Positions 51,868-60,878 of a DNA stretch of 64,000 bases are shown one piece after another (position 1 is the first letter of the stretch; each line of letters begins with the position of its first letter). The stretch lies in NCBI RefSeq assembly GCF_003931875.1, contig NZ_CP034245.1, forward strand, positions 2,480,001 to 2,544,000, read 5' to 3'. Source of the DNA: Microbacterium sp. 10M-3C3 (GTDB taxonomy: Bacteria; Actinomycetota; Actinomycetes; Actinomycetales; Microbacteriaceae). The translations under genes and the position numbers were made by a program. The notes beneath the pieces were generated by a model. It was not told where the DNA came from. It did no database searches and saw only the letters and a list, made by a program, of their open reading frames with translations.

Positions 51868-52512
51868 TCATCGCGCGAGGGCCAGCCGGCGCGGCGTGGC
51901 CGCCGCCGTCACGGCTCCGACGACCTCCGCGCCGCCCTCGCGGAGGGCCCGCGCGGCCTCCTGCAGGGTCGCCCCCGTGGTGACGACGTCGTCGACCAGG
52001 AGGATGCGGCGGCCCGCGCACGGGCGTGCACGCATGCTGCCGGCCACGTTCCCGGCGCGCTCCACGCGCCCGAGCGCGCGCTGGTCGGCTGTCGGGCGCC
52101 CGAGGCGCAGCAGCGGCTCGGTGCGCCATCCCGCGCGGCGGGCGAGCAGCTCCGCGACCCGGTAGCCGCGGCGGCGCATCGACGCGCGCGAGGTCGGCAC
52201 GGCGACGACGGCGTCCGCGGGGGGCCACGACGCCGTCAGGGCTGCGGCCGTGAGTCCTGCGGCGAGAGGACGCGCGAGACCCGTGCGGCCGTCCTCCTTC
52301 AGCGCCCGGATGACGCGCGCCGCGACGCCGTCGTAGACGAGACCGCTGCGCACCTCGAGCCCCGCGACGCTGCGCGCGACGACGGCGGGGAGGAGGGCCG
52401 TCCGGCACCGCGCGCACAGTACCTCGTCGGGGGCGTCGCATCCGGCGCACGCGACCGGCAGGACGAAGGCGAGGGCGGCGGCGAGCGCGCCGCGCAGCGT
52501 GTCGGAGTCCAC
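51868..52512 (-). CDS. comF: ComF-family phosphoribosyltransferase
   Basis: Protein of 214 residues. An N-terminal zinc-ribbon-like part has C22, C25, C33 and C36 (CAGC and CARC pairs). A phosphoribosyltransferase-like domain follows, with AVVAVPTSRASMRRRGYRVAELLAR in the middle and the PRPP motif ILLVDDVVTTGAT near 170-182. ComF helps take up single-stranded DNA in naturally competent species; in actinobacteria the role is unproven. GTG at 52512 has no good ribosome-binding site. A strong hairpin lies just upstream. Downstream of lpqB on the same strand, as in mycobacteria. Confidence 0.9.
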   Translation of the reverse strand: MDSDTLRGALAAALAFVLPVACAGCDAPDEVLCARCRTALLPAVVARSVAGLEVRSGLVYDGVAARVIRALKEDGRTGLARPLAAGLTAAALTASWPPADAVVAVPTSRASMRRRGYRVAELLARRAGWRTEPLLRLGRPTADQRALGRVERAGNVAGSMRARPCAGRRILLVDDVVTTGATLQEAARALREGGAEVVGAVTAAATPRRLALAR

Positions 52513-52522
52513 GTCGTCAGGC

Positions 52523-52552
52523 TGCCGCGCGGGCGGCGCGGCCCGCGCGGCA
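52523..52552 (-). terminator. strong hairpin between lpqB and comF
   Basis: A perfect 12-bp stem (tgccgcgcgggc/gcccgcgcggca) with a six-base loop ends ten bases before the comF GTG. It may terminate the mtr-lpqB transcript or mask comF translation. Confidence 0.55.
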
Positions 52553-52619
52553 ACCGCAGTGCTCGGGGATGAGGCGTACGTGACCCATGCCGGGGAGGAG
52601 GGCTCGGCCGCGGCCGCGA

Positions 52620-54278
52620 TCAGGGCATGCCCTGCTGCCCGGCGAGCACGGCGACCCCCGTCACCGTCTGCGCCCAGTTCGGACCCTGGCGGACGTAGAC
52701 GACGCCGTCACCCGAACGCAGCCGCGCGCTCGAGTTGCCGCCGGCGATCGCGACCGCACCGTCGGGCACGGTGAGGTCGGAGCCCGGGCCGCCGACGGGC
52801 TGCTCGCGCAGCACCATCTCGCCGCCCGCGGTCACGAGCACGCCCAGCGTCGTGTCGTCGAGCCACGCGAGGCCCATGGCGTCGCCGTCGAGCGACGCCA
52901 GCACGCGCACGTCGCCGAGCGAGATGTCGGTGCCCTCCGCCGAGCGCCGGATGCCGGCGACCCACAGCTCGGTGCGGCCGCGATTGACCACGGTCGCGGC
53001 CATGCGGGTGCCATCGCGCGAGACGCGCATCGCGGAGATGCTCGCCGCGCCCGCCCACGCGTCGGCGACGGCGACGGCGGGTCCGTCGACGGGGTGGGCG
53101 AGGACGACGGGAGGGCTCGCGGCCGGCACGGTCCAGATCGTCCCCGACGGATCGATCGTCGGCGGCACGAGACCCGGGCGTTCGTCGAGCGTGGCGAGCT
53201 CGCCGTCCACCCCCGCGCGCAGCACGACGCCGGCGGTGGTCCGCGCGGCCGCCGTCGTGAGATCGGGCGCGACCTCGACCGCGTCGACGGCCACGGACGC
53301 GAGCGCCTCCGACACCGGCACGTCCTCGACCCCGTCGCCGTCGGCGAAGCCGAACGAGCCGTCCGCGCGTTTGACGAGGGACTGCGAGTCGACCCGCGTA
53401 CCCCTGACGGTGGCGGCGGATGCCTGCAGCGGTGTGCCGTTGACGGTCATCTGCACGGCCGCCACGTCCGCGGTGCGCAGCGACGCCTCCAGCTGCGCCT
53501 GCATGCGGCCGAGCGCCGTCTGCCCGAGGGACAGCGCCGCATCCGACAGCTCGACCTGCGCGGAGTCGTCGACGCTCGGCACCGCGCCGGAGACGGTGAC
53601 GTCCTCGGGGAACGCCGAGACCACCGCCCCCGCCAGCCACGCGCTCGGCTGGCCGTCCACGAGCGCGGTCGCCACCGCGGTCGCGATGTTCGCCGACGGG
53701 AACCACCGCTCGTCGGGGACGAGGAAGCGGTAGTCGCGGTCGAAGTAGAACAGCGACACCGAGTCGTAGACGCTGCGGAACTCCTCCTCGAAGAGCACGA
53801 CGCCGTCGGGGGCGTCGGAGATGCGCCACTCGCCGTCGACCTGTTCGAGCGTGAAGCTCAGGGTCACCGACCCCTCGTCCTGCGGCGAGTAGGCGCCCGA
53901 GGCGTCGACGAGCCCGGTGGGGACGACCTGCATCGTGCTCACGCCGTCGACGGGCTCGGTCGGCGGCGTGCGATGGGCGAGCCGGTCGATGATCACGCTC
54001 GCGCGCGGGTTCCACTGCGCCGCGAAATCGGGCGCGAGGAACTGCCGCGCGATCGCCCACTCCCCTTGCGGACCCGACCCGGCGCGGATGAACCCGTTCA
54101 CGATGTCCTCGGGCGACGCACCCTGCTGCGGGCCGTTCGGCACGAAGCGGATCTCGGGGTCGCTGCCGGCGTCGACGGGCGAGAGCCCGGGGTTCACCTG
54201 CCCCGACGTCGGCAGCCCGGCGCACGCGGCGAGCACGAGGACGAGCGCGAGCACGGCGCCGCCCCACGCGCGCCTCAC
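52620..54278 (-). CDS. lpqB: lipoprotein LpqB
   Basis: Lipoprotein of 552 residues that works with the MtrAB system. The signal peptide ends in the lipobox LAAC with C19. A GerMN-like domain lies around 170-330 (FEEEFRSVYDSVSLFYFDRDYRFLVPDERWF), followed by a beta-propeller-like C-terminal part. Mycobacterial LpqB contacts the extracellular part of MtrB and tunes its activity. GTG at 54278 overlaps the mtrB stop (GTGA) and gives a proper signal peptide; longer frames belong to mtrB shadows. It is the last gene of the mtrA-mtrB-lpqB operon. Confidence 0.93.
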   Translation of the reverse strand: MRRAWGGAVLALVLVLAACAGLPTSGQVNPGLSPVDAGSDPEIRFVPNGPQQGASPEDIVNGFIRAGSGPQGEWAIARQFLAPDFAAQWNPRASVIIDRLAHRTPPTEPVDGVSTMQVVPTGLVDASGAYSPQDEGSVTLSFTLEQVDGEWRISDAPDGVVLFEEEFRSVYDSVSLFYFDRDYRFLVPDERWFPSANIATAVATALVDGQPSAWLAGAVVSAFPEDVTVSGAVPSVDDSAQVELSDAALSLGQTALGRMQAQLEASLRTADVAAVQMTVNGTPLQASAATVRGTRVDSQSLVKRADGSFGFADGDGVEDVPVSEALASVAVDAVEVAPDLTTAAARTTAGVVLRAGVDGELATLDERPGLVPPTIDPSGTIWTVPAASPPVVLAHPVDGPAVAVADAWAGAASISAMRVSRDGTRMAATVVNRGRTELWVAGIRRSAEGTDISLGDVRVLASLDGDAMGLAWLDDTTLGVLVTAGGEMVLREQPVGGPGSDLTVPDGAVAIAGGNSSARLRSGDGVVYVRQGPNWAQTVTGVAVLAGQQGMP

Positions 54279-55945
54279 GCGCTCCCCCGCGGGATCTCGA
54301 TCGGCTGCGTGAGGCCCAGCGCGTCGAACGCGCCCGGCTCGTCGGCCGACTCCAACGGGATGGGCGATCCCGCGGGGGCGCCGGGCGAGCGCGGCAGCGT
54401 GAGCACGAAATGCGAGCCGCGGCCGAGCTCCGACCACACCTCGAGCCGGCCGCCGTGCAGCCGCGCGTCGCCGAGCGCGATCGAGAGCCCGAGGCCCGTG
54501 CCGCCGATCGTGCGCACGCGCGAGGGGTCGGCGCGCCAGAACCGGTCGAAGACGTGCTCGACCTCTTCGGGGCGCATGCCGAGGCCGAAGTCGCGCACGC
54601 CCAGCGCGACGGCGTGCTGGTCGCTGTCCACGGTGACCACGATGGGGCGCCCTTCGCCGTGCTCGATCGCGTTGCCGAGCAGATTGCGGACGATGCGGCG
54701 GATGCGGCGGGCGTCCATCTCCACGAGCGAGTGACCGCCGGGCGCCACGAGGCGCACATCGGAGCCGTGCTGCTCCGCCAGCTGCGCCATCGAGGCGATG
54801 ACGTCTTCGGCGAGGTGGGCGAGACTCGTCGGGTCGCGTTCGAGCTGCACCGATCCGGCGTCGTACCGGCTGATCTCCAGCAGGTCGGTCAGCAGCGTCT
54901 CGAAGCGCTGCACCTGCGCGTGCAGCAGCTCGGCCGCGCGCGCCGTCGTCGGATCGAACGCCTCCCGCTGGTCGTTGAGCATGTCGGCGGCGAGGCGGAT
55001 CGTCGTCAGCGGCGTCCGCAGCTCGTGCGACACATCCGACACGAAGCGCTGCTGCACGAGCGAGAGGTCGGCGAGCTCCTTGATCTGGGCCTGGATGCTG
55101 TCGGCCATCGCGTTGAAGGAGCGCCCGAGCACGGCCAGCTCGTCGTCGCCGCGGACCGGCAGGCGCACCTCGAGGTCGCCCGCCGCGAGCTGCGCGCTCG
55201 TCTCGGCCGCCTCGCCGATCGGCACGGTCACCGAGCGCAGCACGAACCACGTGATGCCGCCGATGAGGGCGACGAGGGCGAGGCCCGACACCCACAGCGT
55301 CGCCTGCACGAACGTGAGGGTCTGCGCGGCGCCCGAGAAGTCGTACGCGAGGTAGAGCTCGTACGGTCCGACGCCGGGCACCTCGAGCTGCTGGCCGACC
55401 ACGACCCCCGGGATCGCGTTGCCCTCGCCGTCGCGGAGCTGCGCCGACTGCCACCACTGGGTCTGGGCGTTGCTGCGCACGAGCGTGCGCAGCTCGGGGG
55501 TCACGAACGCCGGGTCGAACCCGCTCGAGTCGATGTTCTGCGGCGCGATGCTCGAGGCCTCGGTGGCGATGCGGAACGTCGCGAACGAATCGGCGGCCGA
55601 CTGCTGCGCGAGCGTCGTCAAGGTGTTGCGCATGAGGTTCTGCACGCGCACCGGGTCGTCCGTCGTCACGGCGGCGTCGAGGTTCGCCTGCGCGGCGGCG
55701 GTGGCCTGCTGGGCGCCGTACTGCACCTGCCGCAGCCGCGACTGGAAGAGGTCGTTCTGGATGACCAGCGCCATCCACACGCACGCGACGAGGATCGTCA
55801 CCGCCGTGAGGCCGAGCGTCACGACGATGGTGCGGAACCGCAGCGAGCGCCGCCACAGCTCCGTCACGCGCCGGGGCCACGCGCGCCACCCGGCCACGAC
55901 GGTCGGCACGGCGCGACGAGGGGTGCGCGCCGCGGTCGCGGTCAT
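54275..55945 (-). CDS. mtrB: sensor histidine kinase MtrB
   Basis: Membrane kinase of 556 residues. Transmembrane helices lie at about 39-62 and 213-236, with a ~150-residue external domain between them. HAMP follows at 237-289. The HisKA box is QRFVSDVSHELRTPL with H307. The ATPase domain has NLLGNAIEHG, DFGLGMRPEEVEHVFDRFWRADPSR and GGTGLGLSIA. MtrB phosphorylates MtrA and couples cell-wall state and division in actinobacteria. The ATG at 55945 lies 13 bases after the mtrA stop, and the stop overlaps lpqB. Confidence 0.95.
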   Translation of the reverse strand: MTATAARTPRRAVPTVVAGWRAWPRRVTELWRRSLRFRTIVVTLGLTAVTILVACVWMALVIQNDLFQSRLRQVQYGAQQATAAAQANLDAAVTTDDPVRVQNLMRNTLTTLAQQSAADSFATFRIATEASSIAPQNIDSSGFDPAFVTPELRTLVRSNAQTQWWQSAQLRDGEGNAIPGVVVGQQLEVPGVGPYELYLAYDFSGAAQTLTFVQATLWVSGLALVALIGGITWFVLRSVTVPIGEAAETSAQLAAGDLEVRLPVRGDDELAVLGRSFNAMADSIQAQIKELADLSLVQQRFVSDVSHELRTPLTTIRLAADMLNDQREAFDPTTARAAELLHAQVQRFETLLTDLLEISRYDAGSVQLERDPTSLAHLAEDVIASMAQLAEQHGSDVRLVAPGGHSLVEMDARRIRRIVRNLLGNAIEHGEGRPIVVTVDSDQHAVALGVRDFGLGMRPEEVEHVFDRFWRADPSRVRTIGGTGLGLSIALGDARLHGGRLEVWSELGRGSHFVLTLPRSPGAPAGSPIPLESADEPGAFDALGLTQPIEIPRGSA

Positions 55946-55958
55946 CCCGGACCGATCC

Positions 55959-56639
55959 TCACGCGACCGCTCCCGCCCGGTACCCGACGCCGCGCACGGT
56001 CGTCACGATGCGGGGGTTGTCGGGGTCCTGCTCCACCTTCGCGCGGAGGCGCTGCACATGCACGTTCACCAGGCGCGTGTCGGCCTTGTAGTGGTAGCCC
56101 CACACCTGCTCGAGGAGCATCTCGCGGGAGAACACCTGCTGCGGCTTGGAGGCGAGCGCGACGAGCAGCTCGAACTCCAGCGGCGTCAGGGCGATCACGT
56201 CGTCGCCGCGGCGCACCTCGTGCGCGGCCACGTCCACCGTGAGGTCGCCGATGCGCAGCGATTCCCCGGGTCCGGATGCGGCGGGGCGCAGGCGCGTGCG
56301 GATGCGGGCGACGAGCTCCTTGGGGTTGAACGGCTTGACGATGTAGTCGTCGGCGCCGGATTCGAGGCCCTTCACGACGTCGGCGGTGTCGGTGCGCGCG
56401 GTGAGCATGATGATCGGCACCCCCGACTCGGCGCGCACGCGCGTGCACACCTCGATCCCGTCCATGCCGGGGAGCATGAGGTCGAGGAGGATCAGGTCGG
56501 GCCGCTCGCGCCGCCACGCCTCGACGGCCTCCGCGCCGTCGGCGCAGAACACGGTGTCGAATCCCTCCGTGCGCAGGACGATGCCGATCATCTCCGCCAG
56601 AGCGGTGTCGTCGTCGACCACCAGGATCCGTGATGTCAT
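55959..56639 (-). CDS. mtrA: response regulator MtrA
   Basis: OmpR-type regulator of 226 residues. The receiver has acidic DDD at 9-11, the phosphoacceptor D53 in LILLDLMLPGMDG, and K102 in YIVKPFNPKEL. The winged-helix output domain ends LVNVHVQRLRAKVEQDPDNPRIVTTVRGVGYRAG. It is near identical in motif to mycobacterial MtrA, an essential regulator of cell division and wall genes. ATG at 56639 is the standard start. A minus-strand TACCCT at 56719-56724 may be its -10, predicting a leader of about 70 bases. Divergent from the MoxR cluster. Confidence 0.96.
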   Translation of the reverse strand: MTSRILVVDDDTALAEMIGIVLRTEGFDTVFCADGAEAVEAWRRERPDLILLDLMLPGMDGIEVCTRVRAESGVPIIMLTARTDTADVVKGLESGADDYIVKPFNPKELVARIRTRLRPAASGPGESLRIGDLTVDVAAHEVRRGDDVIALTPLEFELLVALASKPQQVFSREMLLEQVWGYHYKADTRLVNVHVQRLRAKVEQDPDNPRIVTTVRGVGYRAGAVA

Positions 56640-56802
56640 GTGCGCTGTCGTCCTCACCTTCGGCGCCTCTGGCGCCACGCTGCGCCGGACGCACGCTTCG
56701 TCCCCCCGCGCTCTCCACAGGGTAGTCGACGGCGCCGGGCTCCGGCCGAACGCACCGCGCCCGTGTGCCACGATAGGGAGGACCTGCCCTCGAGGAGGCC
56801 CC

Positions 56803-58065
56803 GTGAGCGCGTACCCGGCTTGGACGCCGGCCCCCCGCCCCGGCATCGTGCCGCTGCATCCGTTCGGCTTCGGAACGACGCTCGGCCGCTCGTTCACGGC
56901 GCTGCGGCAGAACCCCGGCGTGCTGCTCGGCTTCGCGCTCGGCGTGCAGGCACTCGCGTACGTGGTGGTGCTCGTGCTGGTGGGCGCCGTCGCTTTCGCG
57001 ACGTTCTCGCGCCTGGACACGGTGCCCGAGGGCAGCGATGACTTCGACGCCATCCTGGCCGGGTCGATCGCGGTGACGGTGGTCGTGGGCATCGTGCTCT
57101 CCCTCGCGGCAGGCGCTCTGACCGTGATCGTCCAGGGCGTCGTGGTGAGTGAGGTCTCGGGCGCCGTGCTCGCCGAGCGCCGCACGCTCGGGCAGACGTG
57201 GCGACGGGTGCGCCCGGTCGCGTGGCGCCTCCTCGGCTGGAGCGCGCTCGTGCTCCTCGCGATCGTCGTCGTCCTCGGCGCGGTGGTCGCCGCGGTGGTC
57301 GCGCTCGGCTTCGTCGCGCCGCCCGCCGCGATCGGCGCCGCCGTTCTGTGCGTGCTGGGTCTCATCCCGCTCTGGTACTGGCTCACCACGAAGCTCGCGC
57401 TCGTGCCGGCCGTGCTCGTCATGGAGCATGCGCGCATCGGTCAGGCGGTGGGGCGCTCGTGGCGGCTCACCCGCGGTCGGTTCTGGCCCGTCCTCGGCGT
57501 GCTGTTCATCGTGTCGCTGACCTTCAGCGTGCTCGCGCAGATCGTCGGCGTCCCGCTGCAGTTCCTCTCGCTCGGGCTCGGCACCGTCATCGCGCCGACC
57601 GGCGACCCCGATGCCGGCGCGGTCATCGCCGTGATCGTCGTCGGCCTGCTGACGCAGATCGTGACGCTCCTGGTCCAGTGCGTCGCGCTCGTCGTGCAGT
57701 CGACGGCGAGCGCGCTGCTCTACGTCGACTGCCGCATGCGGCACGAGGGTCTCGACCTCGACCTCGTCGCGTACGTCGAGCGACGGGATGCGGGGGCGGC
57801 CGACCTGCCCGACCCCTACCTCGCCCACATCGGGCGCCCGGCGCCGCCCCGCTTCGGCTGGGCGCCGGTGCCGCCCGGACTCGCCGGTCCCCCCTCCGCG
57901 CCGCCGGCGGCCGCCGCGCCGCAGCCCGCACCGGCGGCGTGGCCGGTGACCGCGCCGCCGAGCTCCCCCGCGCCGGCCTCCTCGCCGACGCCGCCCGCGC
58001 CCTCGCCGGCGCCCGCACCGGATGCGACCTCGTGGGCCCCGCCGCCGGGATCCGCCGCCCCGTGA
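56803..58065 (+). CDS. glycerophosphodiester phosphodiesterase-type membrane-domain protein
   Basis: Integral membrane protein of 420 residues. After the cytoplasmic motif LHPFGFGTTLGRSFTALRQNPGVLLGFALG (about 18-47) there are six to seven hydrophobic segments, the fold seen in the membrane domain attached to some glycerophosphodiester phosphodiesterases. The catalytic phosphodiesterase domain is absent. The last ~85 residues are a Pro/Ala-rich tail. AGGAGG stands before the GTG at 56803. It overlaps the DUF4129 gene by four bases and heads the five-gene MoxR unit. Function is unknown, perhaps a membrane scaffold. Confidence 0.83.
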   Translation: MSAYPAWTPAPRPGIVPLHPFGFGTTLGRSFTALRQNPGVLLGFALGVQALAYVVVLVLVGAVAFATFSRLDTVPEGSDDFDAILAGSIAVTVVVGIVLSLAAGALTVIVQGVVVSEVSGAVLAERRTLGQTWRRVRPVAWRLLGWSALVLLAIVVVLGAVVAAVVALGFVAPPAAIGAAVLCVLGLIPLWYWLTTKLALVPAVLVMEHARIGQAVGRSWRLTRGRFWPVLGVLFIVSLTFSVLAQIVGVPLQFLSLGLGTVIAPTGDPDAGAVIAVIVVGLLTQIVTLLVQCVALVVQSTASALLYVDCRMRHEGLDLDLVAYVERRDAGAADLPDPYLAHIGRPAPPRFGWAPVPPGLAGPPSAPPAAAAPQPAPAAWPVTAPPSSPAPASSPTPPAPSPAPAPDATSWAPPPGSAAP

Positions 58066-58715
58066 TCGCCGCCGTCCTCGCCGCGGCCCCGCTGCTGCCC
58101 GACCCCGACGACGCCCGGGACTGGGCACGTCGGGAGCTGAGCGATCCCGCGTACGCGGCGGCGGAGCCGACGCCCCTGGACCGCATCGCCCGCGCGGTGG
58201 GCGACGCCCTCGCCCGACTGTTCGACCCGCAGCTCTCGGGCGGCTGGGGCACCGCCGCATCCGTCATCGTGACCGTCGTGGTCGTCGCCGTGATCCTCGC
58301 CGCCCTGCTCATCTGGGGGCGGCCCCGCTCACGGGCGCGCGTGCGCGCCGCGGCGGCGCCCCTGTTCGGCGAGACCGATGTGCGCTCGGCCGCCCAACTG
58401 CGCGCGGATGCGACCGCCGAGGCCGCGCGCGGCGCCTGGGACGCGGCGGTCGTGCTGCGCTTCCGGGCCCTCGCCCGCGCACTGGCCGAGCGCGCGCTCG
58501 TCGATCCCGCCCCCGGCACGACCGCGCAGGGCTTCGCCCGCTCCGCCGCCGCCGTGTTTCCCACAGGGCACGACGCCCTCGCGGACGCGGCGACGACGTT
58601 CGACGACGTCCGGTACCTCCGCCGCCCCGGCACGCGCGAGGCGTACCAGCGCGTCGCCGCGCTCGACGACGCGCTCGCGGCCGAGCGCCCGCAGCTTCAG
58701 GCGGTTCCCGCGTGA
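58062..58715 (+). CDS. DUF4129 domain protein
   Basis: Membrane protein of 217 residues. A short external N-terminal region (DARDWARRELSDPAYAAAEPTPLDRI) precedes one transmembrane helix at about 65-87. The cytoplasmic DUF4129 domain (about 100-200) follows, with LRADATAEAARGAWDAAVVLRFRALARALAERALVDPAPGTTAQGFA. Such domains are usually found next to MoxR and transglutaminase or DUF58 genes. Function not established. GTG at 58062 overlaps the preceding stop, and the stop overlaps the next GTG (both GTGA). Confidence 0.88.
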   Translation: MIAAVLAAAPLLPDPDDARDWARRELSDPAYAAAEPTPLDRIARAVGDALARLFDPQLSGGWGTAASVIVTVVVVAVILAALLIWGRPRSRARVRAAAAPLFGETDVRSAAQLRADATAEAARGAWDAAVVLRFRALARALAERALVDPAPGTTAQGFARSAAAVFPTGHDALADAATTFDDVRYLRRPGTREAYQRVAALDDALAAERPQLQAVPA

Positions 58716-59878
58716 GCGCGGTCGACGCGCCGGCGGCGCCGGCGACGCGTCGTCGCGCCCGCCGCATCGCGGGGTGGAGCGCGTTCGCCGTCGCCCTCAC
58801 CCTCGTCGCGGGCGTCGGCGCGCTGCTCGCCGGCGGCGGCTGGAGCGCGCGCGACGCGCTCGACCCCGAGTCGGCAGGCCCGGGCGGCACGCGCGCGGTC
58901 GTCCGCATCCTGCAGCAGCAGGGCATCGACGTGCGCATCGCCCGCGACCACGACGCCGCCATGGCCGCCCTCGCCACGGGCCCGGCGACCCTCGCCCTGC
59001 CCGACGCGCCCGCTCTGTCCGACGACCGCCTCCGCGAGCTGGCGGATGCGGCGACGGCGGTCGTGCTCCTCGAACCGCGGTCGCGGTCGCTGCGCGTCCT
59101 GCTGCCCGGGTCGACCGTCGTCGGCGCGACGGCCGGCACGACGCCGACGGCGACGTGCGGCGGCGACCTGGCCGCCACGGGACCCGTCACGATCGGCGAC
59201 CTCTACTCCCCCGGCGAGGGCGTGGCCGGCTGCTACCCGGCCCAGGACGCGTACGGGCTGCTGCGCGGCGGCGGCATCACGGCGCTGGACGCACGCACCG
59301 TCCTCGCCAACGACGCGCTCGATGCGGAAGGCAACGCGGCGCTCGCCCTCCGCGTGCTCGGCGGCGAGCCGACCCTCGTGTGGTACGTGCCGTCGCTCGC
59401 CGACGCGGACGGCGCCGCTCCCACTCTGGGCGAGCTCACGCCGGCCTGGGTGACACCCACGATCCTGCTGCTCGCACTGTCGGGCATCGTCGCCGCCGTG
59501 TGGCGCGGGCGCCGGTTCGGTCCGCTCGTCTCCGAGACGCTGCCGGTGACCGTGCGGGCGTCGGAGACGACGATCGGGCGCGGTCGCCTCTACGCCCACA
59601 GCGGCGATCGCGGGCATGCGGCCGCGCAGCTGCGCCGCGCCGCATCCGAGATGCTCGCCCGCCGCCTCGCCCTCGGCCCGCGCGCACGCCCGATCGAGAT
59701 CGCCGACGCGGTGGCGGCGCTGACCGGCGCCGACCGCGCCGCCGTCCTCGACGCCCTCGCCGGGCCGCCGCCGGCGGACGACCGCGCGCTCGTGATGCTC
59801 GACCAGCGCCTGCGGGCCCTCGACTCCGCGGTTCGCGCCGCGCTCCGACCGCCTTCGACCGACGGGAGACCCCGATGA
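58712..59878 (+). CDS. DUF4350 domain protein
   Basis: Membrane protein of 388 residues. A first helix spans about 20-42. The external DUF4350 domain (about 45-240) has SAGPGGTRAVVRILQQQGIDVRIARDHDAAMAAL near its start, a pattern resembling the GATase/ABC-auxiliary IFT-like fold. A second helix lies near 248-268. The cytoplasmic C-terminus is helical. Two Cys, in CGGDL and GVAGCYPA, may pair outside the membrane. Always near MoxR genes in actinobacteria; role unknown. Coupled at both ends by four-base overlaps. Confidence 0.85.
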   Translation: MSAVDAPAAPATRRRARRIAGWSAFAVALTLVAGVGALLAGGGWSARDALDPESAGPGGTRAVVRILQQQGIDVRIARDHDAAMAALATGPATLALPDAPALSDDRLRELADAATAVVLLEPRSRSLRVLLPGSTVVGATAGTTPTATCGGDLAATGPVTIGDLYSPGEGVAGCYPAQDAYGLLRGGGITALDARTVLANDALDAEGNAALALRVLGGEPTLVWYVPSLADADGAAPTLGELTPAWVTPTILLLALSGIVAAVWRGRRFGPLVSETLPVTVRASETTIGRGRLYAHSGDRGHAAAQLRRAASEMLARRLALGPRARPIEIADAVAALTGADRAAVLDALAGPPPADDRALVMLDQRLRALDSAVRAALRPPSTDGRPR

Positions 59879-60876
59879 CCGACCCCCACGCCACCCAGGC
59901 GCTCCCGGCGCCCGCCGAACGCGACGACGAGGCCCTCCGGCGGTCGATGCACCGCGTGCGCGAGGAGATCGGCAAGGCCGTCGTCGGGCAGGACGGCACC
60001 GTCACGGGCCTGCTCATCGCCCTCCTCGCCCGCGGGCATGTGCTTCTGGAGGGCGTGCCGGGCGTGGCCAAAACCCTCCTCGTGCGCAGCTTCTCGCGCG
60101 CGCTGGGCCTGGACACCAAGCGCATCCAGTTCACGCCCGACCTCATGCCGGGCGACGTGTCGGGCTCGCTCGTGTACGACGCCCGGTCGGGCGAGTTCGA
60201 GTTCCGTCCCGGTCCGGTCTTCGCCCACGTCGTGCTCGCCGACGAGATCAACCGGACGCCACCGAAGACCCAGGCCGCGCTCCTGGAGGCGATGGAGGAG
60301 CGGCAGGTCTCGACCGACGGCGTGACCCGCGCGCTCCCCGAGCCGTTCCTCGTCGCGGCGACACAGAACCCGATCGAGCAGGAGGGCACCTACACGCTGC
60401 CCGAGGCGCAGCTCGACCGGTTCCTCCTCAAGCTCGTCGTCGATCTGCCGCCGCGCGACGCCGAGCTCGCGGTGCTGCGCCGTCACGCGGACGGCTTCGA
60501 TCCGCGCCTGCTCGAGACCGCCGGCGTGTCCACCGCCACGACGCCCGAGGAGATCCTCGGCGCACAGCGGGCCGTCGCCGCCGTCACGGTGTCGGACGAT
60601 GTGCTGGGGTACGTCGTCGACCTCGCCCGCGCGACGCGCGAGAGCCCGTCCGTGCAGCTGGGCGCGAGCCCGCGCGCGGCGACCGGACTGCTGGCGGCGG
60701 CGAAGGCGTGGGCCTGGCTGAGCGGCTACCCCGCGATCACCCCCGATCACGTCCAGACGATGCTCGTCCCGGTGTGGCGACACCGCATCCGCCTGCGGCC
60801 CGACGCGGAGATCGAAGGGGTGTCGGTCGACGCGATCCTCACCTCGGTGCTGCAGCAGACCCGCGTGCCGATCTGA
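59875..60876 (+). CDS. MoxR-family AAA+ ATPase
   Basis: Chaperone-like ATPase of 333 residues. Walker A GVPGVAKT is at 60-67, Walker B VVLADEINR near 119-127, and the sensor AATQNPIEQEGTYTLPEAQLDRFLLK near 161-186. The arginine-finger helix bundle follows. MoxR proteins help insert cofactors or assemble complexes, usually with von Willebrand factor A-type or DUF58 partners encoded alongside. The substrate complex here is not known. The ATG overlaps the DUF4350 stop by four bases and the DUF58 gene follows after two bases. Confidence 0.93.
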   Translation: MTDPHATQALPAPAERDDEALRRSMHRVREEIGKAVVGQDGTVTGLLIALLARGHVLLEGVPGVAKTLLVRSFSRALGLDTKRIQFTPDLMPGDVSGSLVYDARSGEFEFRPGPVFAHVVLADEINRTPPKTQAALLEAMEERQVSTDGVTRALPEPFLVAATQNPIEQEGTYTLPEAQLDRFLLKLVVDLPPRDAELAVLRRHADGFDPRLLETAGVSTATTPEEILGAQRAVAAVTVSDDVLGYVVDLARATRESPSVQLGASPRAATGLLAAAKAWAWLSGYPAITPDHVQTMLVPVWRHRIRLRPDAEIEGVSVDAILTSVLQQTRVPI

Positions 60877-60878
60877 TC

